Assembly: GCA_028278425.1 (NCBI GenBank) | Contig: JANQEJ010000196.1 | Span: forward strand, 1 to 64,000 | Origin: Planctomycetota bacterium | Lineage (GTDB): Bacteria; Planctomycetota; UBA1135; GCA-002686595 | Direction: 5' to 3' | DNA: 64,000 nucleotides | In this document: positions 34,712 to 44,833 of the stretch, piece by piece | Position numbering within the stretch: the first letter of the stretch is position 1 | Layout: each line of letters begins with the position of its first letter | Program-made: the position numbers and the translations under genes | Notes under the pieces: model-generated | What the model saw: only the letters and a program-made list of their open reading frames with translations | The model's database searches: none | Told to the model about the DNA's origin: nothing

Positions 34712-34870
34712 GGGCTCCTCCAGGGCACGGGCTCCTCCAGGGGTGGGACGGCGGCTCCGGAGGGGAGAGCGCCGTCTCTCGTAGCTTCGGCCGGAATCGG
34801 ACGTCCCTTGAGGGCCGCCCGCCACATTCTTCCCCAGCGTTAATACGGATCCAGACGGCGCTGGCAAGCC

Positions 34871-36640
34871 CTACATCTCTTCCACGGGCTCGATCCCGAT
34901 GGCGCGGAGCCCGCGGCCGAGGACCTCGCGGGCGGCCAGGACGAGCCCCAGACGCGCCTCGCGCAGGGGTTCCTCCGCCTGGAGCACGGGGCAGTCGTGG
35001 TAGAAGCGGCTGAAGAGCTTGGCGCCGTCGTAGACGTAGGTCGCCATCAGCGAGGGCTCGCAGGTCCGCACCACCGCCGCGAGCGTGCGCGGGTAGAGCA
35101 GGAGGTGGTTGAGGAGCATCCGCTCGGCCTCGGCGCCGAAGTCGGAGCTCTCCGCCGCGGCGCCGGCGAGGGACGGGGTGTCGACGTCCCCGGCCTTGCG
35201 GAAGATCCCGGAGATGCGGGCGAGGCTGTAGAGCAGGTACGCGCCGGAGTCGCCGAGCACGTTGGTCCAGGCCTTCATGTCGAAGACGACGCGCGTCGTG
35301 TTCGTGACCTGGAGCATCCCGTAGCGCAGGCAGGCGAGCGTGACCTTGTGCACGGTCTCGTTCCACTGCTCCCGGGTCCAGCCCGAGCGGTCGGCGCCGC
35401 CGTCGCTGGCGCGCATCTGCTCGTCGACCGCGTCGGTGATCCCGCGCTTCAGGTCCTCGAAGTAGATCACGTTGCCCGCGCGGCTCGACATCTTGCCCTC
35501 GGGGAGCATGACGAGCTCGTAGGGCACGTGGCGGCAGTCGGCGGCGCGCTCGTAGCCCATGCGCTTCAGCGTGGCGAAGAGCTGGCGGAAGTGGTGCGAT
35601 TGCTCGCTGCCGACGACGTAGAGCGAGCGCTCGATGCCGAAGTCGTCGAACTTGACGCGCGCCAGGTGGAGGTCCCAGGTGAGGTAGAGGCTCGTCCCGT
35701 CGGTCTTGCGCACGAGCGCGGCGCCGAGGCCTTCCTCCTCGAGGTCGCAGATGATCGCGCCCTGGCTGGGGACGAAGACGCCCTTCTCGAGGTACTCGTC
35801 GACGATCTTCTGCCCGGCCTCCTCGAGGTCGGACTCGAAGAAGTCGTGGTCGAAGTGCACGTCGAGCCACTCGTAGATCGCCGCGAACTCGTCGAGGCAC
35901 CATTGGCGCGTCCGCTGGTAGAGCCCGGCGAGCTGCGGGTCGCCCGCCGTGATGAGCGCGAGGATCTCGCGCAGGCGCGCCATGATGCGCGTGTGCTCCT
36001 CAGGGGCGTTCTCCTTGGCCTCCTTGAGCGCGTCGTTCGCCGCTGCGTAGACCTTGCCGAGCCAAGTGCAGCGGTCGGAGTCGGGCGGATCCCGGTGCTC
36101 GATCTCCTCGAGGCCCCACAGGCACTTCGCCACGTCGATGCCGAAGTCGCCGTAGTAGTTCGCCGCCACGACCTCGTGCCCGCGCGCGCGGTGGATCCGC
36201 GTGAGCGCGTCGCCGACCGCCACGTTGCGCAGGTGCCCGACGTGGAACACCTTGTGGGTGTTCGGCTGCGAGAACTCGATCATCACCTTCTGCGGCTTGT
36301 CGGTGCGCGCGGATGCGTCGAAGGCGCCGCTCTCGAGGTCGTCGAGCAGCGCCGCGAGCATCGCGCCCGGCCGGCCGTAGAAGTTCAGGTACGGCCCCGC
36401 GGCCTCCACGCGCGCGAGCGGCGCCTCGCATTCGATCGCGCCCGCGAGCTCGGCCGCGATCTTGGGCGGCGCCTGCCGCATCGTCTTCGCGAGCTGGAAG
36501 CACGGAAACGCCACGTCGCCGAGCTCGGGCTTCGAAGGGAACTCGAGCAGCTCTTCAATAGTCGCCGCGTCCATGCCGGCATCGCGCTCAGCCAGGGCGG
36601 CGGCGAGCGCACGCACGACCGCATCGTGAAGGTGTTGCAT
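34871..36640 (-). CDS. argS: Arginyl-tRNA synthetase
   Basis: This 589-residue class I synthetase starts at ATG 36640. It has the N-terminal additional domain ('FPSKPELGDVAFPCFQLAK'), the HIGH-type 'NTHKVFHVGHLRNVAVGD' and the KMSKS-type 'GKMSSRAGNVI'. The anticodon-binding domain ends 'ALRAIGIEPVEEM', typical of bacterial ArgRS. It charges tRNA-Arg. The ABC-F gene ends 14 nt upstream on the same strand, so the two may be co-transcribed. Confidence 0.97.
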   Translation of the reverse strand: MQHLHDAVVRALAAALAERDAGMDAATIEELLEFPSKPELGDVAFPCFQLAKTMRQAPPKIAAELAGAIECEAPLARVEAAGPYLNFYGRPGAMLAALLDDLESGAFDASARTDKPQKVMIEFSQPNTHKVFHVGHLRNVAVGDALTRIHRARGHEVVAANYYGDFGIDVAKCLWGLEEIEHRDPPDSDRCTWLGKVYAAANDALKEAKENAPEEHTRIMARLREILALITAGDPQLAGLYQRTRQWCLDEFAAIYEWLDVHFDHDFFESDLEEAGQKIVDEYLEKGVFVPSQGAIICDLEEEGLGAALVRKTDGTSLYLTWDLHLARVKFDDFGIERSLYVVGSEQSHHFRQLFATLKRMGYERAADCRHVPYELVMLPEGKMSSRAGNVIYFEDLKRGITDAVDEQMRASDGGADRSGWTREQWNETVHKVTLACLRYGMLQVTNTTRVVFDMKAWTNVLGDSGAYLLYSLARISGIFRKAGDVDTPSLAGAAAESSDFGAEAERMLLNHLLLYPRTLAAVVRTCEPSLMATYVYDGAKLFSRFYHDCPVLQAEEPLREARLGLVLAAREVLGRGLRAIGIEPVEEM

Positions 36641-36654
36641 CGCGGCTCAGGGTC

Positions 36655-38559
<1,905 letters not shown>

Positions 38560-38621
38560 GGGGGGCTTGGCTCGCGGAATCGAGCCGAGCATGATAGCGG
38601 CGCCAGCGAAAGGATTCCGCC

Positions 38622-39110
38622 GTGGCTCGACGTCTCGCCCTCTGCCTTCTTCTCGCCGCCTGCGCCTCCTCCGGCTCGTCCTCGGGGCTCGATCCGCGCA
38701 TCGAGGTCGAGCTCGTGCTCGACGACCTCCACCGCCTCGCGGCGCAGGCGGACGGCGAGAGTTACTTCGCGCTCTTCGCCGAGGATGCCGTGTTCTACGG
38801 CACCGACGCGACCGAGCGCTGGAGCGTGGCGGACTTTCGCAAGTACGCCGAGCCGCACTTCAGCCAGGGACGCGGCTGGACGTACACGGCGACCGAGCGG
38901 CACGTCTTCATCGGCGATTCCGGCGACGTCGCCTGGTTCGACGAACGGCTCGACAACGCGAAGTACGGCGAGGTGCGCGGCAGCGGGGTGCTCGTGCTCG
39001 AGGGCGGCGAGTGGAAGATCGCGCAGTACAACCTCGCCTTCCCGGTGCCCAACGAGCTGGCGGCGGACTTGGTCGAACGGATTCGGAGCTTTTCGTCGTC
39101 GGCCAACTAG
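38622..39110 (+). CDS. SnoaL/DUF4440-like lipoprotein
   Basis: This 162-residue protein starts at GTG 38622 after AAAGGA. The signal is MARRLALCLLLAAC with lipobox LLAAC. The remainder looks like the NTF2/SnoaL cone fold: an N-terminal helix ('VLDDLHRLAAQADGESYFAL'), 'FAEDAVFYGTDATERWSVAD', 'DVAWFDERLDNAKYGEVRGS' and 'WKIAQYNLAFPVP'. Members of this fold are small-molecule-binding or of unknown function. It is divergent from the ABC-F gene. Confidence 0.8.
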   Translation: MARRLALCLLLAACASSGSSSGLDPRIEVELVLDDLHRLAAQADGESYFALFAEDAVFYGTDATERWSVADFRKYAEPHFSQGRGWTYTATERHVFIGDSGDVAWFDERLDNAKYGEVRGSGVLVLEGGEWKIAQYNLAFPVPNELAADLVERIRSFSSSAN

Positions 39111-39217
39111 CGACCCGTTCGCCGGGAGCCCCGCGGAGCATTGGTTCCCGGCCCGGCTTGGTTGTTAGGCGACGGGATGTTCCAATGTGACCACGTCTCG
39201 AACAGGGAGAGAGGAGT

Positions 39218-39820
39218 ATGAAGCGCAAACTGCTCCAAGCTGGGATCCTGGGAATCGCGATCGCGCCCGTCTTGGCTTGCGCCACGGCTCAATATCAACC
39301 TCCGGCCGCCTCAGGCAGCGCGGAGGACTCTCAGCGGGAGATCGACCTGTCCTACGACGAAGTGTGGGAGAGGCTTGTGCAGTTCACCGCCGGGACTTAC
39401 TTCGGAATCGACAACTTCGAGAAGGAATCCGGGCTGATGACGCTGAGCTTCGGAGCGGAGGATCCGGGCCGGTTCGTGGATGGCGGTCGCTGGAAGTCCA
39501 CCGCACCCGCCTTCGAAGGCAACTATGTTGACTACCTCGCGCGGTATCAGAATGGGCAGCTGACAGGGCGCATGAATATCGTTGTGACCGAGCTCGCGTC
39601 CAATAGGACGAGAGTCCGTGTGAACGCTCGCTACGTCTTTTCCAGTGTGGTGGTCGATCCGTATACGAGTCAGAGGATCACGAACAGCTGGAGCTTCAAC
39701 ACTGGAACGGCGGACACAGCAAGCGTAGCGAATGCGGCCATGGGCACTCCGCCCACGCGCACTCTCCGTCCCACGCACGCGGCGGAGCGAGAGATCCTCG
39801 ACGCGATCGACTCGCCCTAG
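39218..39820 (+). CDS. Putative lipoprotein, unknown function
   Basis: This 200-residue protein starts at ATG 39218 after AGGAG. Signal MKRKLLQAGILGIAIAPVLAC has a lipobox-like VLAC. A segment 'EIDLSYDEVWERLVQFTAG...IDNFEKESGLMTLSF' followed by 'VTELASNRTRVRVNARYVF' resembles the domain of small envelope lipoproteins of the BamC/DUF799 type, but I cannot name it with confidence. Its third codon positions are visibly less GC-rich than in its neighbours, which may point to later acquisition. It converges with the monooxygenase gene, with a 32-nt gap. Confidence 0.7.
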   Translation: MKRKLLQAGILGIAIAPVLACATAQYQPPAASGSAEDSQREIDLSYDEVWERLVQFTAGTYFGIDNFEKESGLMTLSFGAEDPGRFVDGGRWKSTAPAFEGNYVDYLARYQNGQLTGRMNIVVTELASNRTRVRVNARYVFSSVVVDPYTSQRITNSWSFNTGTADTASVANAAMGTPPTRTLRPTHAAEREILDAIDSP

Positions 39821-39852
39821 GACGCGGCGTAACAGGTAGCAGGTTGGAGGAG

Positions 39853-41052
39853 CTACCCGTGCACGTAGCGGACGTCGGCCGTTCCGGCGGCGAAGCGGCG
39901 CAGCAGCCCGCCGGCGAAGAGCTGCGCGATCCCCAGGCGCGCCAGGAGCGGCGCCGCGCGCCGGGTGGCGAAGCGCGTCGTCCAGCGGTCTTCGAAGAGC
40001 AGGCGCGGGCCGCGCTGTTGGAGCGCCTGGATCTCGGCGATCTCGGGCAGGCGCTCGTCGCGCACGCGCTCGGCGGCGGCGTCGAGCTCCGCCGGCGTCG
40101 CCCCGCCGACGAGAGCTTCGAAGTGGTTGGCCGCGACGACCGCGTCGCGCAGCGCGACGTTCAGGCCCTGGGCGCCGACCGGCGACATCGGGTGCGCCGC
40201 GTCGCCCAGCAGCAGGAGGCCGGGGCGGCTCCAGCGCTCGAGGTGGTCGCAGACGACGTTGAGCAGGTGGGGGCGCGTGATCTGCTCGAGGTTCTCCCGC
40301 ACGTGCGCCGCCCACCCCGGGGAGAGATGTCCGGCGAGCGTGTCCGCCCATTCTTCGATGGAACGCGCCTTCAGGTCGCCGTACGCACCCTTGTCGATCA
40401 CCCAGCCGAGCTGGACGCGCTCCTCGTGCGTTGGCACCACCAGCGCGAGCTGCGGGCTCCCCAGCCAGAAGACGAGCCTGCTCGGCAGATCCCGCGGCGC
40501 CGGGAGCTTGAACCAGACGACGTCGAAGTGCTGCGGCGTCCGCTCCCGGTCGAGCCCGGCGCGCGGGCGCAGCGTCGAGAACCGCCCGTCGCACCCGAAG
40601 ACGAAGTCCGCGCGGAGCTCCGCGTCGTCGGTCCGCACGCCGGCGATCCGTCCGTCCTCCTCGATCAGATCGCGCACGCCCGCGCCGAGCGCGAGGCCAA
40701 AACCCGGATGCCGACCCGCCGTCCCCGTCAGGGCCTCGAGCAGCCCGGGTTGCGAGACCGCGTGCGGCACGCCGATCGGACCCAGCTCGCGGTGCAGGTC
40801 GAGCTCGAAGAGGCGCCGCTCGCCCGTCCAGATCTCCACGGAATCCACCGCGCGTCGCGGAACGGCGGCGAGCTCTTCCGCGAGGCCGACCTGATCGAAC
40901 ATCGAAAGCCCGCTCGGCATCAGCACTTCGCCGCGGAACTCGCGCTCGAAGTCGGGCTGGCGCTCGAGCAGAGTCACCTCCGCGCCGCGCCGGGCGAAGA
41001 GCGTCGCGAGCAACGCGCCCGCGGGTCCGGCACCGACGACGAGGAACTTCAC
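39853..41052 (-). CDS. FAD-dependent monooxygenase (PHBH-like)
   Basis: This 399-residue enzyme starts at GTG 41052. It has the dinucleotide motif 'FLVVGAGPAGALLATLFARR' at the N-terminus, the DG motif 'FGCDGRFSTLR' and the FAD/ribityl motif 'LLLGDAAHPMSPVGAQGLN', the three marks of p-hydroxybenzoate-hydroxylase-type monooxygenases. The substrate is unknown; related enzymes hydroxylate aromatic or polyketide compounds. It is divergent from the PyrK-like gene across a 66-bp gap. Confidence 0.9.
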   Translation of the reverse strand: MKFLVVGAGPAGALLATLFARRGAEVTLLERQPDFEREFRGEVLMPSGLSMFDQVGLAEELAAVPRRAVDSVEIWTGERRLFELDLHRELGPIGVPHAVSQPGLLEALTGTAGRHPGFGLALGAGVRDLIEEDGRIAGVRTDDAELRADFVFGCDGRFSTLRPRAGLDRERTPQHFDVVWFKLPAPRDLPSRLVFWLGSPQLALVVPTHEERVQLGWVIDKGAYGDLKARSIEEWADTLAGHLSPGWAAHVRENLEQITRPHLLNVVCDHLERWSRPGLLLLGDAAHPMSPVGAQGLNVALRDAVVAANHFEALVGGATPAELDAAAERVRDERLPEIAEIQALQQRGPRLLFEDRWTTRFATRRAAPLLARLGIAQLFAGGLLRRFAAGTADVRYVHG

Positions 41053-41118
41053 GGCGGCGCGATCTTCGCGCAAAACCCGCGCGGGGCGCAATTCGCTAAC
41101 CCTTATGCTTGGCGCGCA

Positions 41119-42006
41119 ATGCCCGCTCCCCCGCCCGACGCGCGCTCCTTCCTCGGCGAGGTCGTCTCCGTCGTCCCCTGCGGCGACGACGGCGTGATCC
41201 TCGCGCTCAAGCCCGAGCTTGACCTGCCGCCGGTCCGCGCGAGCCGCTTCTTCATGCTGAAGCCCGAAGAGCGGCTCGCCCCGCTGATCCCGCGGCCGTT
41301 TTCGATCTACCGCGAGCGCGACGGCGCGCTCGAGTTCCTGATCAAGGTGATGGGGCGCGGCACGAAGGCGCTTTCGCGCTGCCAGCCCGGCGAGACGGTG
41401 CGCATGGTCGGGCCGCTCGGCAACGGCTGGCCGACGCTCGACGGCGACGGACCGCCGTGGGTGATGCTCGCCGGGGGCGTCGGCTCGGCGCCCTTCTTCC
41501 TCGCAATCGAGCAGGCCCTGGCGGGGATGGACGACGCCGCGCCGGTGCCGAAAGACCGTCTGACCTACCTCTTCGGCGCGGCGACCCGCGGCCTGCTCTA
41601 CGACGTCGACGGCTTCCGCGAGCTGGGCGTCACCGTGCACACCGCGACCGACGACGGCTCCGACGGCTTCCGCGGCAACGTCGTTCAGCTCGTGAAGAAG
41701 CTCTGGGACGCGGGCGACGTGCCGCGCGAGTGCCGCATCCTCGCCTGCGGGCCGGATCCGATGCTCGAGGCGGTCGAGGACCTGACCCGCGAGCACGGCC
41801 TCGAGGCCTGGCTCTCGCTCGAGACGCTGATGGGCTGCGGCGTCGGCATCTGCAACGGCTGCCCGGTCGAGACCCGGCCCGACGGGCCGATGGGGGACTG
41901 GCCCAACGCCAAGTGCTGCGTCGAGGGGCCGGTCTTCAAGACCGACGCGATCACGCTCCACGGCCGCGAGACGCACGAGCCGGCGAAGGGTCGCAGCGGA
42001 AACTGA
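41119..42006 (+). CDS. PyrK-like dihydroorotate dehydrogenase electron-transfer subunit
   Basis: This 295-residue protein starts at ATG 41119. It has 'RPFSIYRERDG' for FAD binding, 'MLAGGVGSAPFFLAI' for NAD binding and a C-terminal [2Fe-2S] Cys set at 240, 245, 248 and 266/267 ('GCGVGICNGC...KCCVEGPVF'). That order is typical of PyrK, which passes electrons from NADH to the PyrD subunit. It is about 35 residues longer than usual PyrK, and no pyrD lies next to it here. Another member of this ferredoxin-reductase family is possible. Confidence 0.85.
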   Translation: MPAPPPDARSFLGEVVSVVPCGDDGVILALKPELDLPPVRASRFFMLKPEERLAPLIPRPFSIYRERDGALEFLIKVMGRGTKALSRCQPGETVRMVGPLGNGWPTLDGDGPPWVMLAGGVGSAPFFLAIEQALAGMDDAAPVPKDRLTYLFGAATRGLLYDVDGFRELGVTVHTATDDGSDGFRGNVVQLVKKLWDAGDVPRECRILACGPDPMLEAVEDLTREHGLEAWLSLETLMGCGVGICNGCPVETRPDGPMGDWPNAKCCVEGPVFKTDAITLHGRETHEPAKGRSGN

Positions 42007-42044
42007 CTTTCGAGCTTGTGCCCCCCGGGGAGCCGTTCTAGCAT

Positions 42045-42065
42045 TCCCCTAGAAACTCTAGGGGA
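42045..42065. promoter_or_regulatory. Perfect 21-bp inverted repeat, probable PadR operator
   Basis: Two perfect 9-bp arms, TCCCCTAGA and TCTAGGGGA, surround AAC. The repeat ends 6 nt before ATG 42072, and its right arm contains GGGGA, the ribosome-binding site. Binding of the dimeric PadR protein here would block its own transcription or translation. The CTAGA...TCTAG core resembles sites before other PadR genes as far as I recall. Confidence 0.7.
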
Positions 42066-42071
42066 GTCTGG

Positions 42072-42416
42072 ATGCCCAAGGAACGCGACGATCTACTGCG
42101 CGGAACGCTCGACATGCTGGTGTTGAAGACGCTGGCGGGCGAGCCCCGACACGGCTACGGCATCGTCAGCCGAATCCAGCAGGTGAGCGGCGACGTCCTC
42201 CAGGTCGAGGAGGGCTCGCTCTACCCGGCCCTGCACCGCATGGAGCGGCGCGGGTGGATCCGCTCGAGCTGGGGGCTCTCGGACTCCAACCGGCGCGCGA
42301 AGTACTACGAGCTCACCGACGCGGGGCGGAAGCAGCTCGCCGCCTCCAAGGAGGCGTGGACGCGCGTCTCGGGCGCCATCGGGAAGGTCCTTCGAGCGCG
42401 GGCGGTGGGGGCGTGA
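42072..42416 (+). CDS. PadR-family transcriptional regulator
   Basis: This 114-residue protein starts at ATG 42072. It shows the PadR winged helix: 'LRGTLDMLVLKTLAGEPRHG', 'VEEGSLYPALHRMERRGWI' and 'AKYYELTDAGRKQL'. The length matches the short (PadR-s1) form. It overlaps the next gene by GTGA, so both are made together. A perfect palindrome just upstream is the likely autoregulatory operator. In related bacteria such regulators control ABC-type permeases with an N-terminal prefix domain, which explains the prefix-like start of the next gene. Confidence 0.95.
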   Translation: MPKERDDLLRGTLDMLVLKTLAGEPRHGYGIVSRIQQVSGDVLQVEEGSLYPALHRMERRGWIRSSWGLSDSNRRAKYYELTDAGRKQLAASKEAWTRVSGAIGKVLRARAVGA

Positions 42417-43105
42417 GGCCGGCGTCGCTCTTCGAGGGCCTCGGCGTCTTCCGCGCCGCGCCGGACGCGCGGTCGGTCGACGACGTCGACGGGGAGATCC
42501 GCGAGGAGCTCGAGCTACACCTCGCGCTCCGGACCGAAGCGAACATCGCGGCTGGCATGGATCCCGACGCCGCCCGGCGGGACGCGGAGGCGCGTTTCGG
42601 CGACGTCGAGAAGATCCGGCGGAGCTGCCGCCGCGTGCAACTCGGAGAACGAATCATGCTGCAACGTGCGAAGACCGCCCTCCTGGGCGTGCTCGTGATC
42701 GCGGTCGGCTTCCTGGCGGTCGACTCGTACCTGATGCGCCGGGAGACGACCGCCTCGATGGTCCGGATGAGCTCGGCGATGAACGAGATGACCTGGGCCC
42801 TGCGCGGCGAGGAGCCGCCCGCGTTCGAGGCGCGAGGGCTGGTCACTCTGCCGGAGCTCTTCGCGAGCCGCCAGCCGCGCGAGGTCGTGATCCGCGTCGG
42901 CGACCAGCTCAAGATCCAGGACTTCAACAACGTCGGCCTCGACATCACCGAGCGCGTCGCGCGCGACGGGATGGTGCTCGTTCCGGACGTCGGCTGGGTT
43001 CCCGTGGCCGGCCTGACGCGGGCCGAGGTCGAGAAGACGCTGTCGGAGGCCTACGCGCCGTTCTACGCGTCGCCGCCGGACGTGAAGGTGAAGGTCGTCG
43101 AGTAA
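42413..43105 (+). CDS. Fusion of permease-prefix-like domain with polysaccharide-export-like domain
   Basis: This 230-residue protein starts at GTG 42413. Residues ~1-75 ('VDGEIREELELHLALRTEAN', 'MDPDAARRDAEARFGDVEKI') match the prefix domain normally found before MacB-type permeases regulated by PadR. Then comes one transmembrane segment ('LLGVLVIAVGFLAVDSYLM'), a linker, and a C-terminal ~80-residue domain ('VVIRVGDQLKIQDFNNVGLD', 'DGMVLVPDVGWVPVAGLTRA', 'YASPPDVKVKVVE') like the Poly_export domain of Wza. The permease itself is absent. I know of no such pairing. It is probably a single-pass membrane protein with a periplasmic export-like domain; the function is unknown. Confidence 0.8.
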   Translation: MRPASLFEGLGVFRAAPDARSVDDVDGEIREELELHLALRTEANIAAGMDPDAARRDAEARFGDVEKIRRSCRRVQLGERIMLQRAKTALLGVLVIAVGFLAVDSYLMRRETTASMVRMSSAMNEMTWALRGEEPPAFEARGLVTLPELFASRQPREVVIRVGDQLKIQDFNNVGLDITERVARDGMVLVPDVGWVPVAGLTRAEVEKTLSEAYAPFYASPPDVKVKVVE

Positions 43106-43114
43106 GATCCGGGC

Positions 43115-44080
43115 GTGATCCGCTCGCTCCTCGCCCTGGCCCTCGTCTGCGGTCCGGCCGCGGCCCAGGTCCAACCCGACGCGCAGAAGCTGCGCGTCCC
43201 CGGCCGCAACGCCTACGTGTACATGTGCGTCTTCAACGCCTTCGCGGGGCAGTACGACCAGCTCGCGGGCGAGATGCGCGATCTCGGCGTCGTCCGCGTT
43301 CGGCTGAGCACGAGCGCCAAGACGCTCCCGATCGACCCGGCCTACGTGCAGCAGGTGAAGGCGTTCAATCGCGCGATGCACGCCCGCGGGATCGCGGTGG
43401 CGGGGCTCTACCTCCAGGACGCGCTCTTCCTCCACGATCCGGCCAAGGTGGCCGAGCGCACCGACCAGATGCTCGATTACAACGAGGGCCTGTTCGGCGG
43501 GATCGCCGCCGGAGAGAGGTTCGACGCCCTCGACGTCGACGTCGAGCCGCCGCAGGACCCGGCGTGGAGCGGCGCCACCTGGGCGGAGAAGGACGTGCTC
43601 GTGCAGGACCTCTTGACCAACGTGGTCGCCGTGATCCGCACGACGATCGACCTGCGCCTCGGCGCGGCGGCCGACGAGCTCCCGTTCTCGGTCGGCGCCC
43701 AGCACTACTTCCACGACCGCGTCCTGAGCGGCGACCTGACCGTCGGGAAGACGGAGGACTTCCTCCTCGCCGGCGCCAACGTGGTCAGCCTCTTCACCTA
43801 CGACGACGACCTGAACGACGTGGTCTCGCGCGCGAGCGCCGAGGTCATCGACACCACGACGCCGAACAGCATCGAGATCGTCCTGAAGACGGTGAACGAC
43901 GGCCTCGACGACCAGACCTTCTTCGAGGAGGGCTGCGCGCCGATGGCGGTAACCTCGCTCCAGGCGATGCTCCAGCTCGCGCAGCTCTCGCCCGCGCCCA
44001 ACCTCGTGCCGGAGGTCGGGATCTTCGAGTACGACTCGTTCCGCGAGATCTGCCTGCCGGGTCCGGCGGTCTGCCCGTGA
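43115..44080 (+). CDS. Secreted protein, possible TIM-barrel hydrolase
   Basis: This 321-residue protein starts at GTG 43115. Signal peptide MIRSLLALALVCGPAAAQ. The body suggests an alpha/beta barrel: 'NAYVYMCVFNAFAGQYDQLA', 'VVRVRLSTSAKTLPIDPAYV', 'RFDALDVDVEPPQDPAW', where the DVDVE segment sits where a barrel active site would place acidic residues, and 'GIFEYDSFREIC' near the end. I do not recognise the family and infer only a possible glycoside-hydrolase-like fold. It lies 9 nt after the fusion gene and overlaps the GIY-YIG gene by GTGA, so it is probably in the PadR operon. Confidence 0.65.
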   Translation: MIRSLLALALVCGPAAAQVQPDAQKLRVPGRNAYVYMCVFNAFAGQYDQLAGEMRDLGVVRVRLSTSAKTLPIDPAYVQQVKAFNRAMHARGIAVAGLYLQDALFLHDPAKVAERTDQMLDYNEGLFGGIAAGERFDALDVDVEPPQDPAWSGATWAEKDVLVQDLLTNVVAVIRTTIDLRLGAAADELPFSVGAQHYFHDRVLSGDLTVGKTEDFLLAGANVVSLFTYDDDLNDVVSRASAEVIDTTTPNSIEIVLKTVNDGLDDQTFFEEGCAPMAVTSLQAMLQLAQLSPAPNLVPEVGIFEYDSFREICLPGPAVCP

Positions 44081-44346
44081 GCTGGCACGTCTACGTCCTC
44101 CTCTCCGAGGCCTCCGGGACGACCTACGCCGGCTCGACCACCGACGCCGAGCGCCGGCTCATGCAGCACAACGGCGAGCTTCCCGGTGGAGCCAAGGCGA
44201 CCCGCGCCGGGCGGCCGTGGACGCTCGGAGCCGTCTACGGCCCGTTCGAGGACCGCGCCGAAGCGCAGGCGGCGGAGTACCAGGTCAAGCGGCTGCGCGG
44301 GACGGAGCGGCTCAACTGGGACGGAAGGTTCTCTTCAGCTCCGTGA
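44077..44346 (+). CDS. GIY-YIG domain protein (UPF0213-like)
   Basis: This 89-residue protein starts at GTG 44077, overlapping the previous stop. It has 'WHVYVLLSEASGTTYAGSTT' in place of GIY...YIG, the catalytic-type Arg in 'DAERRLMQHN', and 'AEAQAAEYQVKRLRG' with a Glu in the position of the metal ligand. This is the small stand-alone GIY-YIG group (YhbQ-like). Its last 35 nt overlap the DinB-like gene on the opposite strand. Confidence 0.88.
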   Translation: MSWHVYVLLSEASGTTYAGSTTDAERRLMQHNGELPGGAKATRAGRPWTLGAVYGPFEDRAEAQAAEYQVKRLRGTERLNWDGRFSSAP

Positions 44347-44833
44347 TCCGCGCGAGGTGGTGGTCGTCGTGCTCCGCCTGGAAGAAGCAGAGGTCGACGA
44401 GCCGCATCCGGGTCTTCACGCGCGGATGCTGCGCGCTCCGCGCGAAGTCGTCCGTCGAGAGACCGTCGAGGAGCTCCACGAGCCGCTCCCGCTGCGCGCG
44501 AAAGTCGCGCAGGAGCTCCGCGACGTCCGCGGCGTTGTGGTTCGCGTCGTCGGTCGCCTGATTGCCCTCCCAGGCGGTCATCACCTCGGCGCCGGCGAGG
44601 ATCTCCTCCGCGCGCACGCGCGGGAGGTACTCGAGGTCGGCCATGTGCCCCACGTTCTCCTGAATCGACCAGCTCTCGCCGTCGCGGCGCGTCCGGACGT
44701 CGGCGGGAAGGCCGGCGACCATCTCCTCGAGCCGCGCGGGCGTGCCGCGGAGGCGCTCGACCAGGGAGAAGTGCAGCTCGACCGGGAAGTCGAGCGACCA
44801 CGGCCGTTCGAGCCAGGGGATCTTCGGCGCCAT
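44312..44833 (-). CDS. DinB-like metal-dependent protein
   Basis: This 173-residue four-helix protein starts at ATG 44833, overlapping the stop of the upstream gene (TGATG). Putative metal-binding histidines lie in 'SWSIQENVGHMADLEYLPRV' and 'CFFQAEHDDHHLARITELKR', the pattern of the DinB_2/YfiT superfamily. Such proteins are often thiol transferases or of unknown function; no SOS role is implied. It is translationally coupled to the PMT/TPR gene and overlaps the GIY-YIG gene tail to tail. Confidence 0.88.
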   Translation of the reverse strand: MAPKIPWLERPWSLDFPVELHFSLVERLRGTPARLEEMVAGLPADVRTRRDGESWSIQENVGHMADLEYLPRVRAEEILAGAEVMTAWEGNQATDDANHNAADVAELLRDFRAQRERLVELLDGLSTDDFARSAQHPRVKTRMRLVDLCFFQAEHDDHHLARITELKRTFRPS

